A DNA stretch of 64,000 nt. It comes from Lachnospiraceae bacterium. GTDB taxonomy: Bacteria > Bacillota > Clostridia > Lachnospirales > Lachnospiraceae. The translations under genes and the position numbers were made by a program. Below, in pieces: positions 63,246 through 64,000 of this stretch. The stretch is from positions 62,001-126,000 of the forward strand of contig JAETNQ010000002.1 of the NCBI GenBank assembly GCA_021772075.1, read 5' to 3'. The notes beneath the pieces were generated by a model that was given only the letters and a program-made list of their open reading frames with translations, ran no database searches and had not been told where the DNA came from. Position 1 is the stretch's first letter; the number at the start of each line of letters is the position of its first letter.

Positions 63246-64000
63246 CTATGTCTGGTTGTTTTCTTCTACTGCTTCTTCAGGTGCGACATTCTCAGGGCTT
63301 CCCCTATCCGCAGCCGATTCGCTCAGGTTCTTATTTCGCAATTCATCGGCTTTCGGGTCATCCGACGGCTTCATGCCGATAACCTGCCGGATTTCATTTG
63401 ATGTCATAATCTCGTTTCTAGTGAACTTGTCTGCGATCTCAGAAATTTCAGATACAGGAACAAGCTTGAACGGATCTCTGAAGAATTCGATTGACTGCCG
63501 CTGAGACCGAGCGGTCTTGGTGAGAAACTTCCGTTTCATTTCATCAGCGATTGCTGACAGGATAGGTTCAATCGTCCGGTTATAGTAGTTGAGCATCGTC
63601 TTCTCGTCCGCAGTACCATCCAAAATCCCCTGAGTGATTCCCAACTGGCTGTACAGCATACTCGTCAGGTATTCAATCTGGGACATCAGATTGTTCTCGA
63701 CGGGTCGATTCAGCTGCGTGATATGCTCCGTACCATCGGTATAAGCAATCCCATACTTCGATCCCCGTAACTGATCCTCTATGTCCTTACGCCGGCTCTC
63801 GGCCTGCCGACGCCTCGCTTCGGTCTTGATAATATAAGGAAGCTGGATAATCAAATCCAATTTCCCTGAACTGTTCTGTTCGTCAATCACATCCAACAGA
63901 TTCAGTTTTCTGATCAGGCGCTGCATCGTGGAATTTGGTTCGTTGATGACCGCATAAAGCGGATTCTCAATAATTGCCACCGACTGCTTTGCCATAAGGA
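63246..64000 (-). CDS. Portal protein (C-terminal part, cut by window end)
   Basis: C-terminal 250 or so residues of an HK97-type portal. Blocks seen: AVINEPNSTMQRLIRKLNLL, IEYLTSMLYSQLGITQGILDG, and the charged end. The frame remains open at the right edge, so the true start is outside. An in-frame ATG at 63995 is probably internal. Confidence 0.85.
   Translation of the reverse strand, partial: LMAKQSVAIIENPLYAVINEPNSTMQRLIRKLNLLDVIDEQNSSGKLDLIIQLPYIIKTEARRRQAESRRKDIEDQLRGSKYGIAYTDGTEHITQLNRPVENNLMSQIEYLTSMLYSQLGITQGILDGTADEKTMLNYYNRTIEPILSAIADEMKRKFLTKTARSQRQSIEFFRDPFKLVPVSEISEIADKFTRNEIMTSNEIRQVIGMKPSDDPKADELRNKNLSESAADRGSPENVAPEEAVEENNQT

Larger units (their letters stand above)
41474..64000. 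mobile_element. Siphovirus-type prophage (left end, runs off the window)
   Basis: Contiguous minus-strand phage genes in virion-assembly order: portal, protease-capsid, connector, tail tube, chaperones, tape measure, Dit, tail tip, DGR cassette, holin, excisionase, integrase. The boundary lies between hisH and the integrase, most likely near 41474-41587. The far attachment end and the replication, lysogeny and packaging genes are outside the window. GC content falls around the integrase end. Confidence 0.93.

Overview
The window looks like a chromosomal contig from a Gram-positive anaerobe of the Lachnospiraceae/Clostridia. The reasons are the yceD-rpmF pair, Sec-type lipoproteins with Cys lipoboxes, an ECF-type vitamin transporter, a HPr/Crh-like pair, BspA-type surface repeats and AGGAGG ribosome-binding sites. 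GC content is about 50% in the core genes and visibly lower around the integrase end of the prophage. Almost everything is on the minus strand; tmcAL is the only confident plus-strand gene.

1-14.2 kb: rpmF, yceD-like and pta; tmcAL (plus strand); a heterodimeric ABC exporter with one degenerate ATP site; a pantothenate/potassium operon (ECF S component, coaBC, ktrB, ktrA); and a secreted BspA-type leucine-rich-repeat protein with a papain-like N-terminal domain. 14.4-28 kb: tRNA-Gly, a Crh-like HPr homologue, tcdA, then an unusual transport locus. That locus has three paralogous lipoproteins (propeller-like N-terminus fused to a sugar-binding-protein domain), two sugar-type ABC permeases, a membrane-fusion protein with a giant coiled coil, and a stand-alone MacB-type periplasmic-core protein. 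No ATPase is encoded there. 28-41.5 kb: PFL/ACT pair, a YycJ-like metallo-hydrolase, a long FtsA-like protein, coaE, polA, a zinc-finger membrane protein, ptsH-nagB, tRNA-Leu, lysA, ung, hisH and hisF.

41.5-64 kb: a siphovirus-type prophage running off the right edge. Read in transcription order it encodes portal, fused protease-capsid, head-tail joining proteins, tail tube, chaperones, a bifunctional endolysin, a gp10-like protein, a 2.17 kaa tape measure, Dit, a Gp37-like tail protein, a tryptophan-repeat baseplate protein, a variable tip protein, lysis proteins, and a Tn916-type Xis and Int. Its core feature is a complete diversity-generating retroelement (DGR): target gene with variable repeat (VR), XkdX-like protein, Avd-like protein, template repeat (TR) and reverse transcriptase (RT). 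TR and VR are 87 bp each and differ at 12 positions; every difference falls on a template adenine (4 A to G, 4 A to C, 4 A to T). This is the classic signature of adenine mutagenic retrohoming, here retargeting a phage tip protein.

The most notable signals are the DGR and the unusual base-pairing possibilities around its TR, the hybrid ABC/MFP/lipoprotein locus, the split of HPr His15 and Ser46 functions between two genes, and repeat structures in promoters and in the tape measure. All motif, repeat and complementarity statements were read by eye; no database search was run.
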